DNA of 64,000 nt, taken from Schistosoma mansoni (lineage: Eukaryota > Platyhelminthes > Trematoda > Strigeidida > Schistosomatidae). Below are positions 23,691-36,784 of the stretch, in pieces (position 1 is the first letter of the stretch; every line of letters starts with the position of its first letter). The notes under the pieces are model-generated. The model saw only the letters and a program-made list of their open reading frames with translations, searched no databases and was not told where the DNA came from. The position numbers were made by a program, and so were the translations under genes. The stretch spans positions 40,514,210 through 40,578,209 of the forward strand of contig NC_031495.1 in NCBI RefSeq assembly GCF_000237925.1. The letters are read 5' to 3'.

Positions 23691-24300
23691 TTTTAATCTA
23701 TTCAGTTTTACATAAATTTATTTTTGTATGGCCACCAACTTGCTTTCACAGCGTTAAGGTAGGGAGAATGTACTGTACAGTCTTGTGTGGCTGTGAAACA
23801 GGAAACTTGGTTGGCATTGATGTGCAACAATTACCAGGTTGGCGTCCACGCGATTAGTAGTCCAGACCATTTACCAAATAATGCAACCCAGAACATGGTG
23901 TATTGAACTACTAAGTTCAATCCGGTACTTTTATTCTTTAGGAATCATACAGCAGTTATTTTTCAACACCATTAGGTTGATTTTATTAGGCTTTGTTTTG
24001 GCATACACTAATAACACTGGGTGTTTGATATCAGTAATCTTTATTGTTGGAAAGATCATTGACCCAAGATTTTTATCAGTGCTCTTTTGTTAAAGATCAA
24101 AGGCTGTATCCATTCTTTTCCCTTATTGGTTTGATGTTCGCAACCTAAGATCCCTTTTTTCACTTCTGCAGGTGTTTTCATGAAGTGAGTTTGGAATAAC
24201 TTTTATTCACTTGAAAAACTAGCAGAATTTAGACATTTATTACCTATACCTATAATCGTCAACACATAAAAAATATATACTGGCTGCTTGATTCTGACAC
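23691..24300. other. No gene recognised
   Basis: AT-rich sequence lies between the MULE relic and a dispersed repeat. The 84-codon frame at 23839-24093 has no recognisable motif. Confidence 0.35.
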
Positions 24301-25463
24301 GTTTGTTCATCAGACGATAAATAGGAATGAGTGACCTCAAGTTATTCATGTGGCACTTCTGTTACAACATGTGTGTAGCACATGGATGCACATTTTCCGA
24401 CATAGTTGCACCGTCACAATTTCATCCTCTAGTTACACAAAAAATACTGAGGTTGTCCTACACTCACCATTTGGACTCATGTTTCAAACTTTATGCTGTA
24501 TTAGCTACCCTACTAAGACAACCTATAAAATGCTAACTCCGACTTTACATTAGAACTGCGTGACTGGCATAGGATGAGAAAAAACTGAAAGAGTCAGGCA
24601 ACGAAAGACATAGTTACTAGTTTTTCAACATTCTACTCTCTTGATGCACTTTTCGTTCTAATAAATGGCCTTCCTTATTTTAACTTTAACTTCCCTTCCA
24701 TCGCTTGAATCTATTCCACCCTGTTAAATATCACAACTTATTGTTCATTATTATTGCATTATCTCATCTGCAGGCTCTAATCACACTTCACTCTAGCGAA
24801 AAGAGGTAGCATGAATTTAATCTACTAATTTATCAAACCTCTGTCTGTTCCACTACAAAATGTCAATCATTGTTTAGCGTTTATATCCAAGTGCACTGTT
24901 GTTCCTCTGTTTCTTTTTTCGGAATCTTGCTTTGTGAGCATAGCTACGGAACTTTCGACGTCTGAAACAAACTCGGCTTACGCGCCTTCTCAAGGTTGTA
25001 GTTCATAACAATACATACTTTTTAAAAAATATAAACTTGAAAGTTAAATTGCGTGATTAATTATCAAGGCCAGAATAATAACCCGATTATGTGGAACTGA
25101 GATCTGGTATGTAACGTGAACGCGATGCCACTTAGGAAAATATTTTAAAGACTGTATTCAGTGTAATACTAAAGCATAATCCTAATCATTAACGCTCCAA
25201 GACAACTGCATGAGTGTATTAATAATAATATATTCCTGCAAGGGCAGGTACACGCCATTTTTACAGGCATGATCTACAATTTACGACATGTACTGGTTCA
25301 TAGTATGCATCCCACCATTGTTATTCACGTTTATAGATTTCATCAGTTTACCAACCGTAATTGAGAAGCATATTGTACGCCAAAAAATGTTGCAATTTGC
25401 AGATCATGCCTGTAAAAATGGCTTGTACCTGCCTTTGCAGAAATATATAATTATTATTGCATG
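24300..25463 (+). repeat. Dispersed non-coding repeat, copy 1 (partner 28858-29850, inverted)
   Basis: A body of about 850 bases (24330-25150) matches, inverted, 29040-29850 with roughly 75 percent similarity by eye. The 3' end (25399-25460) has the words GATCATGCCTGTAAAAATGG and GCAGAAATATAT followed by ATT repeats, like a LINE or SINE tail. A separate inverted piece of the same tail sits inside the copy at 25222-25310. No coding frame stands out. Confidence 0.6.
25222..25310 (-). repeat. Inverted tail fragment of the dispersed repeat
   Basis: On the minus strand this repeats the ATGCCTGTAAAAATGGC...ATATTATTATT tail. With 25399-25460 it can form a 60-bp-arm stem. Confidence 0.65.
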
Positions 25464-26650
25464 TAAAATGTATTACATTGTACCGGTAATTATCTATAAA
25501 GACTTGATTACAAACTTTCTATTGACTGTGCAGACACTGGATATCTAAGCACGTTGTGTGCAAACGTTCCGCCTGTTTTCGCCTGGTTGATAAAATGAAC
25601 CAACTTCACTAAATTGCCAAGAGTCTGCGATAAGGTAAATAAACAGTTAGCAAATTGTTATTTGGGAATAAATTATTAATATTAGTACAATGAACATATA
25701 TACATGAAACTGAGCAAGTGTATGTTAATGTACACAATTCTTGTTTCCGCGACTGATCTGTACTTTGTGACTCCTTGAAATATTAGAGGGGCTGGTGTTC
25801 ACAAGTCCAATATATGATTATGAAATCTCTCAAATTCTAGTGACTAACCATCCCCCTTTATTTTGTCCAGATTATTTTGAACAAATATGACCTGTTTTTG
25901 ATAATCTGTCTCATTTCATACTTAGTTGCATGTCTTCTGAGCGTCAATGTTAATACACCCAGGGATTTTAATCGCAAAGTCAGACATTTCAATGAATTTT
26001 CTGAATCATTTTTTAGTATCACTGCTACTGGCCATCTTTGCAAGAATATCAGCAACTTAAAAACTGAGACTCCGTACAAGAAGTTGTAAGGCTGAGGTGT
26101 TTGCTTCCTCCCTGGTGAAAGCTAAACATGAATGTACCTTTCTGACAAGAGTCTGATTTATCTCCTGGAATATAATGATTTTACTGCTTATATATATAAC
26201 CAGAAAAGGTAATAATAACAGCACTGCAGAACTTATTATCACTTAAAACACACACATAATGATCACAACCGTAAAGAAAGCTAATATTTGCACTATTAAT
26301 CTGTTTCTTGTATGAAAGCAGAACAATACAAATCACATAAAATTGCAATAAAGGAAGGCAAAAACGTTAACCCTTATGATGGTATAGCTGCTTGTTGCGC
26401 AGTTTTGGTAGTCATAACAACAATGGAGTTTTATGATGAGACACACTTTATTTACGTTATTTCATACCAAACTAAATCCTTTGTCTACTTTCATTGTATA
26501 GCTGGGTACCAATCAATGCTAGCCTGCGATGCAATTGTGGAAAAACTATTGTAGCAGCACCTGAGTTACGAATTTTTGATAGACATTGCGATACCATGTG
26601 CCACGAAATGAAAAGCTATTTTTGACTTAGTTTTGAAAACAGTTTATTTA
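25464..26650. other. No gene recognised
   Basis: Short frames only. An 80-codon plus-strand frame (26312-26554) has no identifiable domain; it adjoins the gag-like fossil and may belong to it. Confidence 0.3.
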
Positions 26651-27250
26651 CAGTTTTATTTACAGTTAATTTAGACTTTTGACTGCGTATAAAATAGCAG
26701 TCGAAAAGAAGCGCAAAAATTTGTAGCGACAGCACAGTGTGTTGCAACATGAAGTTGATTATCGAAATTAAACTTAACGGCTTGTTTCTGAAATTCAAGG
26801 ATAAACTTTTTAACCGTTTGGTTATCCTGACAAATCGCTCTTTCATGACATTCGAAATTAGTACACTCCACATGATTTATTAATAGATATGTGACAATGG
26901 TGTAGGAAAGTGAAATAGGCTTGTCTGAAGATACTAAATTTTTCAGTAGGCTGTAGGCATCCTTTCTTATGAACGTAAGGGCAGGCAGAACCTTGCGAGC
27001 ACGAATGAACATGTTCAATTTGGAATCCGTAATAAGCACGCAATCAGGTACAAAAGAAATAGCATTTGGTACAAATACCACAGGATAATAAAGTGACTTA
27101 ATCCTAACTAAAACATTATTGTGGATAAATATCAACCGTAGTAAGTGAATAGGACAAAACGAAGTAATTGACAACTCACTGACCTGGGTTTTGTTCGAAT
27201 TATATGGACAGAGGAGCGGAAATAAGAGGTTAACAACATACATGAGCGAA
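26650..27250 (-). mobile_element. Gag-like fossil, probably from a Gypsy-type LTR element
   Basis: A 190-codon minus-strand frame has a segment with SLLKNLVSSDKPISL, TNFECHERA and a LEFQKQAVKF-like stretch. These resemble, from memory, the gag region of schistosome Gypsy-type elements. No protease, RT or terminal repeats were found nearby. It is a broken fragment, apparently old. Confidence 0.35.
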
Positions 27251-27417
27251 ATCTAGTCATTGTTCCCCTTTAAAGTAAAATGATATCTTAAGCATGAGAC
27301 TAAGATCGTGTTTGAAATAAAGTATGTAAATTTTCGTAATGAAGTAGAAAACCAAACTCGCTTGCTTATTATCAGTACGTTGTTGCGGAAATTGTCGAGT
27401 TTTAAATGAGAACATGT

Positions 27418-27470
27418 GGTGATCATTGTTAGGTCGCAGCTGGAAGCCTGGAAGCACTGGATCCACGCCA
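27418..27470 (-). repeat. Short fragment of the ribozyme-SINE 3' region
   Basis: The minus strand shows the CAGTGCTTCCAGG word that follows the ribozyme in this SINE family. It is too short for more. Confidence 0.35.
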
Positions 27471-27589
27471 ATGCACAACCATCTCCCATTGTCTGCAATG
27501 TGTGACTGGGTCACACTTGACATGGTTGATCTCTCCAGGTTAATGCATCTCACTTGAACTTCGAGAATTACCCCGTGGATCTATTCTAT

Positions 27590-27800
27590 AGTGAGCACAT
27601 GATGAATCGAGGTTAGATATTAACTCTTCTGGATCCCAGGTCGGTGGCCTTAAAGTTAAGCGATCGCGCGTGAGTGCCTCACAGGATCGTCGGTGCGCAC
27701 TGATGAGGAGCCCCACAGTGTGATCGAACGGCCATCTCTTGCTTCCAGGTTACCAATAATGGTTTGACATTTATTAGTTCATGATCTCGACTAACTGTAC
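27590..27800 (+). mobile_element. tRNA-headed SINE with decayed hammerhead motif
   Basis: It has a degraded tRNA-like head (about 27640-27690) and a GCGCACTGATGAGGAG stretch at 27695-27710. The GAACGGCC and GCTTCCAGG words that close the ribozyme in other copies follow. The tail ends near TTCATGATCTC. The catalytic CTGA and GAAA boxes are altered, so self-cleavage is unlikely. Confidence 0.65.
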
Positions 27801-28857
27801 ATACAGCCTTTGTTTTAAAATTCTAGCCTTAATCCAATCCATTAGATTACTTTAAGTGGATTCTTTATTAAAATAATTACGATTGAAGAAGTCTTGTGGC
27901 TATCCGCGCGTGTGCAGATATCAGCGGGCTACCTGTATTCTATCACGGACGTCTTTAAACATAGACGGTATATCTCGAATTCAGCGAGTAACGCCACCTT
28001 CAGAGATAAAATGTTAAGCAGATATGACAAATCTGTTGACGAGGTAGCAAGTTTTCATTAAATGAGGTGGTTAAACAAGTGTTACGTAGACCAACCACCA
28101 CTTGCTTCGGCTTCCCGTGTTGCCTGATGCTAGAGTACATTGGTACCGATTCCTTTCGATTTATTTTGTAGCTTATTAGTACGCGGGGGATACTTAGAGA
28201 TCTTTGGGTGACTTCAATGGCACAATTACCTCCCAACCTATTTTGTATCACTTCAAATGGCCGATGAGTTTGATGAGATAGCTTCTCTACCTTTACCTTT
28301 ACAGTAAAATAAAACTTAGGAAATTCATTGCTATCATCAGACGTTGAAGTCACAAAGATTTCAAGTTGATGCTTAAACGACTAAAAGCACCCCGATTTAC
28401 CGTTGAAATACTGGATTTTTACCGTTGAAAGTTCACTCCCTACCGCTATTGAAAGCACTGCACATTAACTGTATCTTCAGTGTAAGAGGTTCTAGGCAGA
28501 TGAATTTAGAACATGTAATTTGTAAGCATCCTTATTCTGACCATATTTGTCAGTCTCTTTGATTTGGCTTACATCACAAACCAACACTTGAACTCACAAC
28601 TCTCTATTATCACCATTATCACCTTATTGACTTACGTTACTGCTCACAGAACTTTGATATAGAAATTTGTCATAAGAAACTTGTGTACTGCAGGTAAGGA
28701 GTCTTTTAGAACGCATTCTTTGTTCGCTAATTCAGCGTGAACTGGAATTTTTTTCTTTAGAGGTACTCCAGGATAGGTTATGTAGTCATTCAAAATATAC
28801 TGTTCAATAATTAAAAATTGAAAAAAATTGCTCAGTTATTTCAACTAATATTACTAT
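27801..28857. other. No gene recognised
   Basis: A 117-codon minus-strand frame (28000-28353) is the longest. It shows no domain, signal peptide or splice support and is treated as chance. Confidence 0.35.
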
Positions 28858-29850
28858 GATAATAATAATAATATATTTCTGCAATAGCAGGTACACGCCA
28901 TTTTTACAGGCATGATCTAAAATTTACAACATATACTGGTTCACAGTATGCATCCCAAGCAAGGTTGTTTAGTAATTATAATCTATAAAAGTTGATAGCA
29001 GTTCATTCGTTCACATATAATGTGTTTTCATAAGAACAGTTTCCAAAGGGGCATAGCGTCCACGTTACATACCAGATCCAATCTCGACAAAAAGTGTAAT
29101 AGGGTTTCGGTCTTGCTAAGTATTTATGTAATGCAGCTTTTTAAGTTTATTGTTGTTATAAAGTAGGCTTGTGGAGCGCCTGGTTCGAACTATGACCTTG
29201 GGAAAGCGCGTTCGCCGAGCTCGTTCCAGATGTCCGAAGTTACATAGCTTCACCCTCAGAGCAAGATTCTGAAGAGAAAAAACGAAAGAGAAACCGAGGA
29301 GCAGCAAGGCATTTGGATATGAACGATAACCAATGCTTAACATTTATTAGTGGAACAGATGGAAGTATGATAAATTATTAGATTAAATTGATACTAGCTC
29401 ATGTTGCAAGAGTGAACTGCGATTGGGGGCTCCAGAGGAGAGAAGGCAGTAATAAAGAACAATGAGTTGTGATATTTATCAAGGTGGAGTAGGTTCCAAT
29501 GAAGGAGGGAAGTCAAGGTTGGAATGAGGAAGAACAGAGAGTGCACATAGAGAGTAGAATGTTGAGTAAAATAAGAACCATATCCTTTACAGTCAGTTTT
29601 TTTTCATCATCCGATGCCTGCCACACAGTTTTCATGTAAAAGTCCGAGTTAGCATGTTAAAGGTTGTCTTAGTAGAATAGTTAATCCAGCACAAAAATTA
29701 GAAATATGAGTCTGAATGGTGAGTGTGGGAGAACAATCTCAATATCACAGATTGATTGACTTGTTCTCATCCATAAAGAGCCTGATACAAACAAAATGTT
29801 CTGCCCCACAAACACGGTTGGATTGAAATCGTCGCCCTCACCATCAGTGC
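28858..29850 (-). repeat. Dispersed non-coding repeat, copy 2
   Basis: Inverted relative to copy 1. Read on the minus strand it ends in GCAGAAATATATTATTATT at 28860-28880. The bodies of both copies share long stretches, for example near 29250-29340 against 24850-25010. Confidence 0.6.
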
Positions 29851-30250
29851 TTGCTGGTCAGTAACTCCACCCTCCCTCCTTTTGTGATGTTAGGCTCATT
29901 TACGCTTATTTTTTGGATACATATCATACCTCACACAATGCTCTGTGTTTCACATCCTTTTGGAAAACACTATTTCTATAAGTACCATATTACAAGCTTA
30001 TCAGACAGTTACAAATTATGGACTGTGGGTAAGGCTTCGATGCAATGTTTTTATTGACTATATAATAAAGTGCAGGTTACGAATCAGAGTATAGGCATTA
30101 GGAAGGGTATAGTGTAGGATATTTGTTTACCGAAGTAGGCGGAAAAGTGTAGATTAATATTAGTTACAGATAAGGTAAGATAACGAGTGGTGAAATAATA
30201 TTAATGGCAAGGCAACGTAGTGTACAGATGAGTAAAAAGCTGATAAATAG
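29851..30250. other. No gene recognised
   Basis: Short spacer leading into a LINE 3' end; nothing further seen. Confidence 0.3.
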
Positions 30251-31160
30251 ACAAGAAGTAACTCACACTAAATTCGCGCTGAAGTTATTTTGTTCTATGC
30301 TAACCGGTTGATGGGTGACAGGTTCGGTGGTTGTACGACCACTGGCAGTAGGCAGTCGATTGTGCGTTTCTTCTGATGTTTTAGGGTATTTATAGGCGTC
30401 GTTTAGCGACCGAGTATTGATAGGTCCAGTGAGTTGCCTGTCTACTTCAATTGAAAAGAATTAGTGAGGGGAAAGTATCTAATACAACTACAAGGTAGGG
30501 AAATAAGGCGATTCAGTCTATATATGTAGAGAGCCTATGATGTCTGTGTGGGACGTGGATGTGTTCGTTTGCACCAGATCTATGCAGGTGAGGGCTTGAT
30601 CAATGAGCCTTATAAACGTATGTAATTTGTCTGCCATGCGTACTTCAGAAGGCAGACTGTTCCATATCAATGCGTACTTGATAAGGAAGAAGTTTTCACG
30701 TGTTTTTGATCTGTGTTTTTCAATTTTGACTGTGGATACTTTGTCTCGAAGGTTGTATCCATGTGAGTCTTGGTAGAGAGCTATATTACATGTGGAATAA
30801 GTAAGGTTTTTAAGGAGTTTGAAATAAAGAATTAAGTTAGACCTAAGCCTTCTTTTCCAGAGGGGTTCTAGTCCTAAGATATGGCATCTGGATTTGTAGT
30901 CAGTGAGTTGGTCGTTCTTAAGTATTTTGCGAGTGAAGTCTCGCTGTATTCCTTCCACCTTAAGTATATCAGATAGGCATAGGTTGGAAAATAAGAACGA
31001 GCAGTATTCGACGATGGGTCTTACGCAGGCTTTATACAGGATGACTTTAGTTTCGTTTTGAAAGAAATTACGAAGGATGAAGCCAAGCAATTTCCGCATT
31101 TGAGATGCTTTAGTTGAGATATGTTCAGAGAAGTTAAGACTGATCAACAGAATGATTCAG
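30250..31160 (-). mobile_element. LINE 3' end (CR1/Jockey-like RT C-terminal region)
   Basis: A 209-codon minus-strand frame (31147-30518) encodes the region past the RT palm: TKVILYKACVRPIVEYCSFL, then GIQRDFTRKIL, LGLEPLWKRRLRSNL and ENFFLIKYALIWNSLPSEVR. This order is typical of the last 200 residues of a CR1/Jockey-like ORF2. The catalytic domain is absent, so the copy is severely 5'-truncated, although the remaining frame is open. The 3' untranslated part probably continues to about 30250. Confidence 0.75.
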
Positions 31161-33480
31161 TGGAGTATTTATCTGTTATAAAGATCAAGATAACTCCTAG
31201 AAAACCAGATTACCGTCAAAAAGCTCTGCAGTACAATGTACCTTATCTCCAAGAACTGTTAATTTCAAAATAGTGTTTGAATTCTGTAAAGCCTCAAGTA
31301 AAACATTGGATACTTGTTTTTCCACGCGGACTAATTTAAAAAATAATTGTTAGATTGTGCATGGTTATAGTCACAGGAGACATAAGTACTATTTGTTTAG
31401 AACTGCTCGATCGTATAGAAATAGTAGGCTACATAACCGACAGAGTTGTTTAACAGGATATCACAAAATTTGAAATGTACTCGATGAATAGACTAATAAA
31501 AGCTGAAAAATTAGAAACGGCTAATTAGGGGTCACTATTTGTCCTTCTTTGACCAAATCAGAAGAGTCAGTCTAGAGGAAACAACAGAATCATATGAAAT
31601 CAGGATGACACCCCACAAAATTGGAGGTCGAATAAAAACGAAATTAACCTAGTCCGTGGAACAATATAATTGAGTGGAATGCTAGAAAAACCAAAAATAT
31701 AACAAAGTGTATTACTAAAAATGTCAAAATGGAAACTTCACGGGCGTGAGTAAGAACAAAGGGTTATTGTCACACGTACTGTATATATTTTTCGATTTAG
31801 AGTTTTTTCTGCTGTTCTATTACAGCGCCGTCGATAGTATGAAAGTTACGTTCCTTGGATTTCAATAATTCAGATGGTACTAGCTAATGATTTCCTCATA
31901 ATAACTTTTAAAGTGGTAGGAAAGAGGTGCTGTAGGAAAAAATGCAAGAGCGTAGGAGGTTAATGGGGCATGAACATTATTTTTACGCGCAGTCATTTAC
32001 GGGCATTTGATAAACCCAACTATCACATTAAGAGAAACAATGCTATCAGTCAAGGAACAATATCCTGCCCGAAAATCGACAAAGGTAATGCAATTGGTTA
32101 CCAGTTATTAATCGTAAACGTTCTTAGAAGAAACAGGTAACGTTCTTCATAATAAAATACATGGAACGGAGACATTCACTTCACAAGATGTCAATCGAAG
32201 TAATCATAGGAGGAAATGAAGTTAGAAACCCAAAAGTTGAAGGTGTTTCGCGTAATTATCTTAATTACTATCAAAGCAATATATTTCAGTTGGTTATCTG
32301 GACCTTACGAATAAACGTTTGGTACCTGTAGTGAGATTCAGCTACCTTGGTATTTAGGTCTTCAGTTACAAGTGTACCAATCGATTGCGCTTCAATAACG
32401 TGATAGAGTAAAGCTTATAATCGAAGAAAACATAGCTGTAATGTTCAGCCTTTGGTAGGTTTGTTTCTAGTCTGAAGGTACCTTGTGTGTTGGACTAGCG
32501 TTAGGATCAGTGAGTGAGATAATCTGAAAAGGAAAAGAAAAAGCGAGTCAACAACTCAGTTAACACATGGAATGAACCTATATTTAACATCAAAAATAAT
32601 TGGCGACAATCAGAAGTGACACAAGAGCGATCTTAAGACAATGCGATATTCGAAACAAGAAGTTTATAGTTTAAATCTGCGGATTATTTTCGTCAACGAT
32701 CCAGTAACACTGTCCATTGACGGAGGTTGCTGAACAATTGAAGGTCGAACGTTCATAAAACGATCAATGTATTAACCTGACAGATTTTTGGTTTTCCAGA
32801 TGCGGTCGAATCAAAGCAATTTGAAATTAAACGCGAGTCGGACCACTATATGCCTCATAGCCTCCATCTTTCAAGTAGCAAAAACGACGCCATGATATGA
32901 AAAGAATCTTTAATAATATTGCGCTATCTTGACGATTTATCAGTTAGAATAATTCTGACATCTGCCTGAAAGGAGTTCTCAAGGTGATCTGAATCCTATG
33001 ATTTATTATTCACACCTCAGTATACGCGCACTCAGTATGTCATATCATTATGTGAAGGGGACGAATTTTTTCAATATCTGAAGTATTATTCCTCAGGTAT
33101 GTTCGTACGTATGGATGTATATGCAGTGCATCGGTATCGGATGCTTACCTTCAGGTTTCAGATGAAGGTAGTGGTCAGCATTCGTCCACAGACCATGTAC
33201 CTTGTAACCAACCTTCACAACCTAGACCAAGGTGACATCAGTCATCTACGTAAGTTTCATTTCAAATAAATTCACGCTTTAGGTCCGAAGACTGCGACTG
33301 CCAATCTGGATTTCGAGTCCGGCAGTAAAACGTTAGCTAAAGGTCAACCCCGCTTAAAACTGTTGCTTAGAGGAATCTATTTCTGCTCATCCTTTAAAAC
33401 GATAGCTGCTGCCCAGTGAATGATTGTGTTTAAGATTGGTTTTGCTGAGTTATACATAAACACGTATGATTCAACAACTG
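31161..33480. other. No gene recognised; probable ancient repeat debris
   Basis: No long frame occurs. A weak VRFSYLGI-like stretch near 32330-32350 recalls the late RT region of LINEs but is not enough for a call. A tRNA-like word pattern at 33285-33330 may be a SINE head. Confidence 0.35.
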
Positions 33481-33489
33481 GGCTCTTGC

Positions 33490-34330
33490 GAGTTCCGTAA
33501 GGAGCTTGTTAAGGATCGTTTCACCAAAATGTGGTCACAGTTATATTCAGGTTTTTAAACGCACATTATAATCTATTGATTTCATAACTAAACATATCAC
33601 CGGCATTGCGCAGGGCTTCCGGCTAAACACAACAGTAAAATTGTTCCAGGAAAATGGGAATACATCCATGATCTGCTTCGGTCGCCGTGGACAAATAGCT
33701 ATCTACCAAGTGTTTCCAGAAATGATATGCATCAATTTGAATTATAAGATCATTAGGATTGGGTAAGTTCACTCCAAGATCTTAGCAGCTAGGATTTTAG
33801 CTGTCAATTATAAAGCAAGTGGAAGGAGACATGAAGTAATCGCAGGAGAAAAAATTCGCTGCTACTATTATGACATAATGCATGTGATTGATACTTAGCG
33901 TGCACGATGTGCTTGTGAACTTTTCAACGACTAGTTGCTGCCGTGTTGTCATATTACAAACGCACATGCAGAATATCTAATTTGTGAAAGCACGTGTACA
34001 TTTGTTGATCACTATGACTACCATGAATTTGTTTCAACATAGCGATCATTGGACAAGGCAATACACGATGAACTTTATTTCCATGCGATAGATAGCGTGC
34101 CAAGTTCTGTAAAGTGCGAAGATCTGCTGAAGACGTGCACTAGTAAATATCACTCAATCCACGCCTTCAGTCAACCTCGGTCTAGCAATGTTATTCGTCC
34201 ATGCTTTGAAAATTTCTTAGACGTGTATATACTACCTATGCGTACAATTGATAATGATTAGCAAGCAACATCCTCAGAATCAACTTTCCTGATTGACTAA
34301 AGTTACGTTCCTAGATAACAAGAAGTTTTA
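33490..34330 (+). pseudogene. Mutator-like transposase relic, copy 2
   Basis: The translation in several frames parallels copy 1. It has GNTSMICFGRRGQIAIYQ with FPEMICIN, then RRHEVIAGEKIRCYYYDIM without any insertion. Next is a SWIM-like CACELFND...LLPCCHITNAH stretch, with a serine-rich tail ATSSESTFLID at the end. The middle catalytic portion is shortened. It is more decayed than copy 1. Its value is as an empty site for the Penelope insertion at 20098. Confidence 0.65.
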
Positions 34331-36784
34331 TGTAATAGTTTTTCTTCAGTTCTAACGGCCAGAAACGATTTTTTAGAGTTACATAGGGCGGTTAATCTTC
34401 CAGACCTTTCAGCAGGTATGGAAATCACTAGATGGTATTCGGTACTATTTAACAACTTAAAAATATAACGGCAGTTACTTTCGATCATCATTAAGCTGAT
34501 TTTGTGAAGCTTTTGTTTCGGTATGCATGGGTAAGCCACTTTATGCTTGGCATTCGTGAGCATTACCATTCATTATCTGCGCTTCTACGTCAGAGACCAC
34601 AGTTGTTCATCCATGTAATTAAGTTATTCGTACCCAGAGCTATTATAAAAGTTTGAATACAGGTACTAATTGATTGACCATGAGATTCGAAGCTTGCTGA
34701 TAAAAATGGGTGAGCATTGTGTTATATCTCGAAGAGAATTATGAATGGTAATTTTTGAGAACTATTTATGGACCAATATGATACATATATTTTTACTGCA
34801 TAATTGTTAAATAACTAAACTATTCCTTTTCATGTCCCTCCTATTATAAGTTTTTTTTGACTTATGGACTATTATTATACGGTTTACCATTCTTGAGTTA
34901 TCTCCAGTCCATTAATTACTGTCTCACACATTCGCAGCCACATTTGACCAAATTTTGTACAAATGTTGTTTCATATTTTGTGGTACGATGTGGTCTGTCT
35001 GGTTGGTATATGAATCTAGTATGTTTGAAATAAATTATTCATATTGGAGAGGCTATTATTGGTGTTCTGGATTTAGTAGACTGGGCTAGGCAAGAAACAG
35101 GACCGATAAAGATCCTGGACTGCTCGTATGGGTTTCGTGTATCATTGGTCCGATCGATAATTCACTACCCTCTAGTTGGCGATATTATCACGTTATACAT
35201 TGAGAGGGCATCCAGGCACAAGTTATAAGACATTGGAAAATCACCATCCATCTTGGCACAGTGTATACGTTTCGACCATACAAGTCGATTAAGGGTTAAC
35301 ATAATACCACAATCTGTATCTACCAGAGGAACAATGAAAACAAAGTGACGCAAACTACAATGGCACGACCAAAGCGAAAATTTTCTTACATCACATATCA
35401 AGAACGTATTTCTGAATTCGTAGTATAAACATTGAGAGAAGTGTAATTGAGATGCTAGAGAACGACCGGGATTGAGTGAAGGCCATCGAACCTTGTTCCA
35501 GGAAGAATTCTTTCTTATGCATCCTCTTGACTCAGAATTGGCTTCGGGAATAACATCATTTAATAGGTTATTCACAGTGGAATTTCACTAGGCGACGTCT
35601 CGAATATAATAACTACTTTCAACATTTAACAATTGCCTTTAGACTCCTAGGAGTACTTGCAATATATAAAACTACTTTGTGAACCATGTTATTCAAAATA
35701 TCACTGTCAAAGTGAGCTCACCTGAGGTGGAAAAAATTGACTTTTGGATTCACAAAATGGGGTGAAGATTACATCTACGAAGCCACAAATTTATTGGCTC
35801 TATTAGTGCTGAGGTTATGACTCTGGAAAGATGGATAAGGTCCTTATGACCTTCCCGAGAACACGTAATTTGGTAAAAAAATGAACGGCGTGGCTTCAGA
35901 AACAGATTGTTGAGCATAGAATACTTGGTGATATCAGGGGGATAGATAGACGGAAATATCTAGTCTGGTTATTAAGCCTAAACATTAACTGTACATCAAA
36001 ATTGTAATTACTTACACTGGTTTATAGTCACCACTTTTTCCTAGTTAGTAGGTGGACATTTTGAAGGTCACTTTAACGTCGCTCAAAGGTCTTTGATGAA
36101 TTGTAGCCTCACCTTATTTACGTTTTCCTCCAATAGCTAATGCTAAATCAAAACTATGGACAGCTATTTATAATACTATCTCGAAATCGCCATAAAACTT
36201 TGTTACCATTTGGTTCCATGTGATTATTATTAACATGAGCTGTGTTGTTCATGCTTCAAGTGGATAATCACCGACTATTTGCTTTTCTCGCGTCTCAGTA
36301 ACTTCAAGACGGCGAAGATCGTACTAATGTGAGCTTCGTGAAAAAAAGCATTGCCCCCACACGCACTCGAACTATCGAGTCCTGGGCCAGGTTGTCACCC
36401 ACATGAACAATGGACCACACCAACCTGTAGCAGACCTGACTGCAATATCCCCTTAAGTTGATCGATTGTTAGCTATACTCATGAATAATAGAGCATGAAC
36501 TTGTGTCGGGTGCAACCAATTCGAATCCTAGTTGACTTTGGGAAATATAGCCCGGACTGTAGGATGCATATTAGGGTCCATCCAATTAATTAACATGCTT
36601 GAGAAGAAACTCACAGAAACGTAATAAGAAAACATTGTATACTCTTAGTCTTCTGTCCTTGAAACATAAGTTTGAAAATCTGAGATTTAATCTGATATTG
36701 AAACGTTGTTCTCAAGGTCGTATATAACCGCCCCAAAAGAAATTGTGAGGAGTAGCGTAACGTTAATTTCGATAATGAGGTTTT
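34331..36784. other. Intergenic, no gene recognised; 5' flank of SDHC-like gene
   Basis: Frames such as 35165-35575 (minus, 136 codons) show no domain. Around 36360-36540 there are tRNA-like and GC-richer words that may be decayed SINEs. The last 100 bases may hold the SDHC promoter and 5' UTR, but no clear element is visible. Confidence 0.35.

Noticed and set aside
26312-26554. 80-codon plus-strand frame as a gene
   Set aside because: No motif; it lies next to repeat debris.
28000-28353. 117-codon minus-strand frame as a gene
   Set aside because: No domain, signal peptide, splice context or repeat match; composition is like the surroundings.
35165-35575. 136-codon minus-strand frame as a gene
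   Set aside because: No recognisable motif and no supporting splice sites; likely chance.
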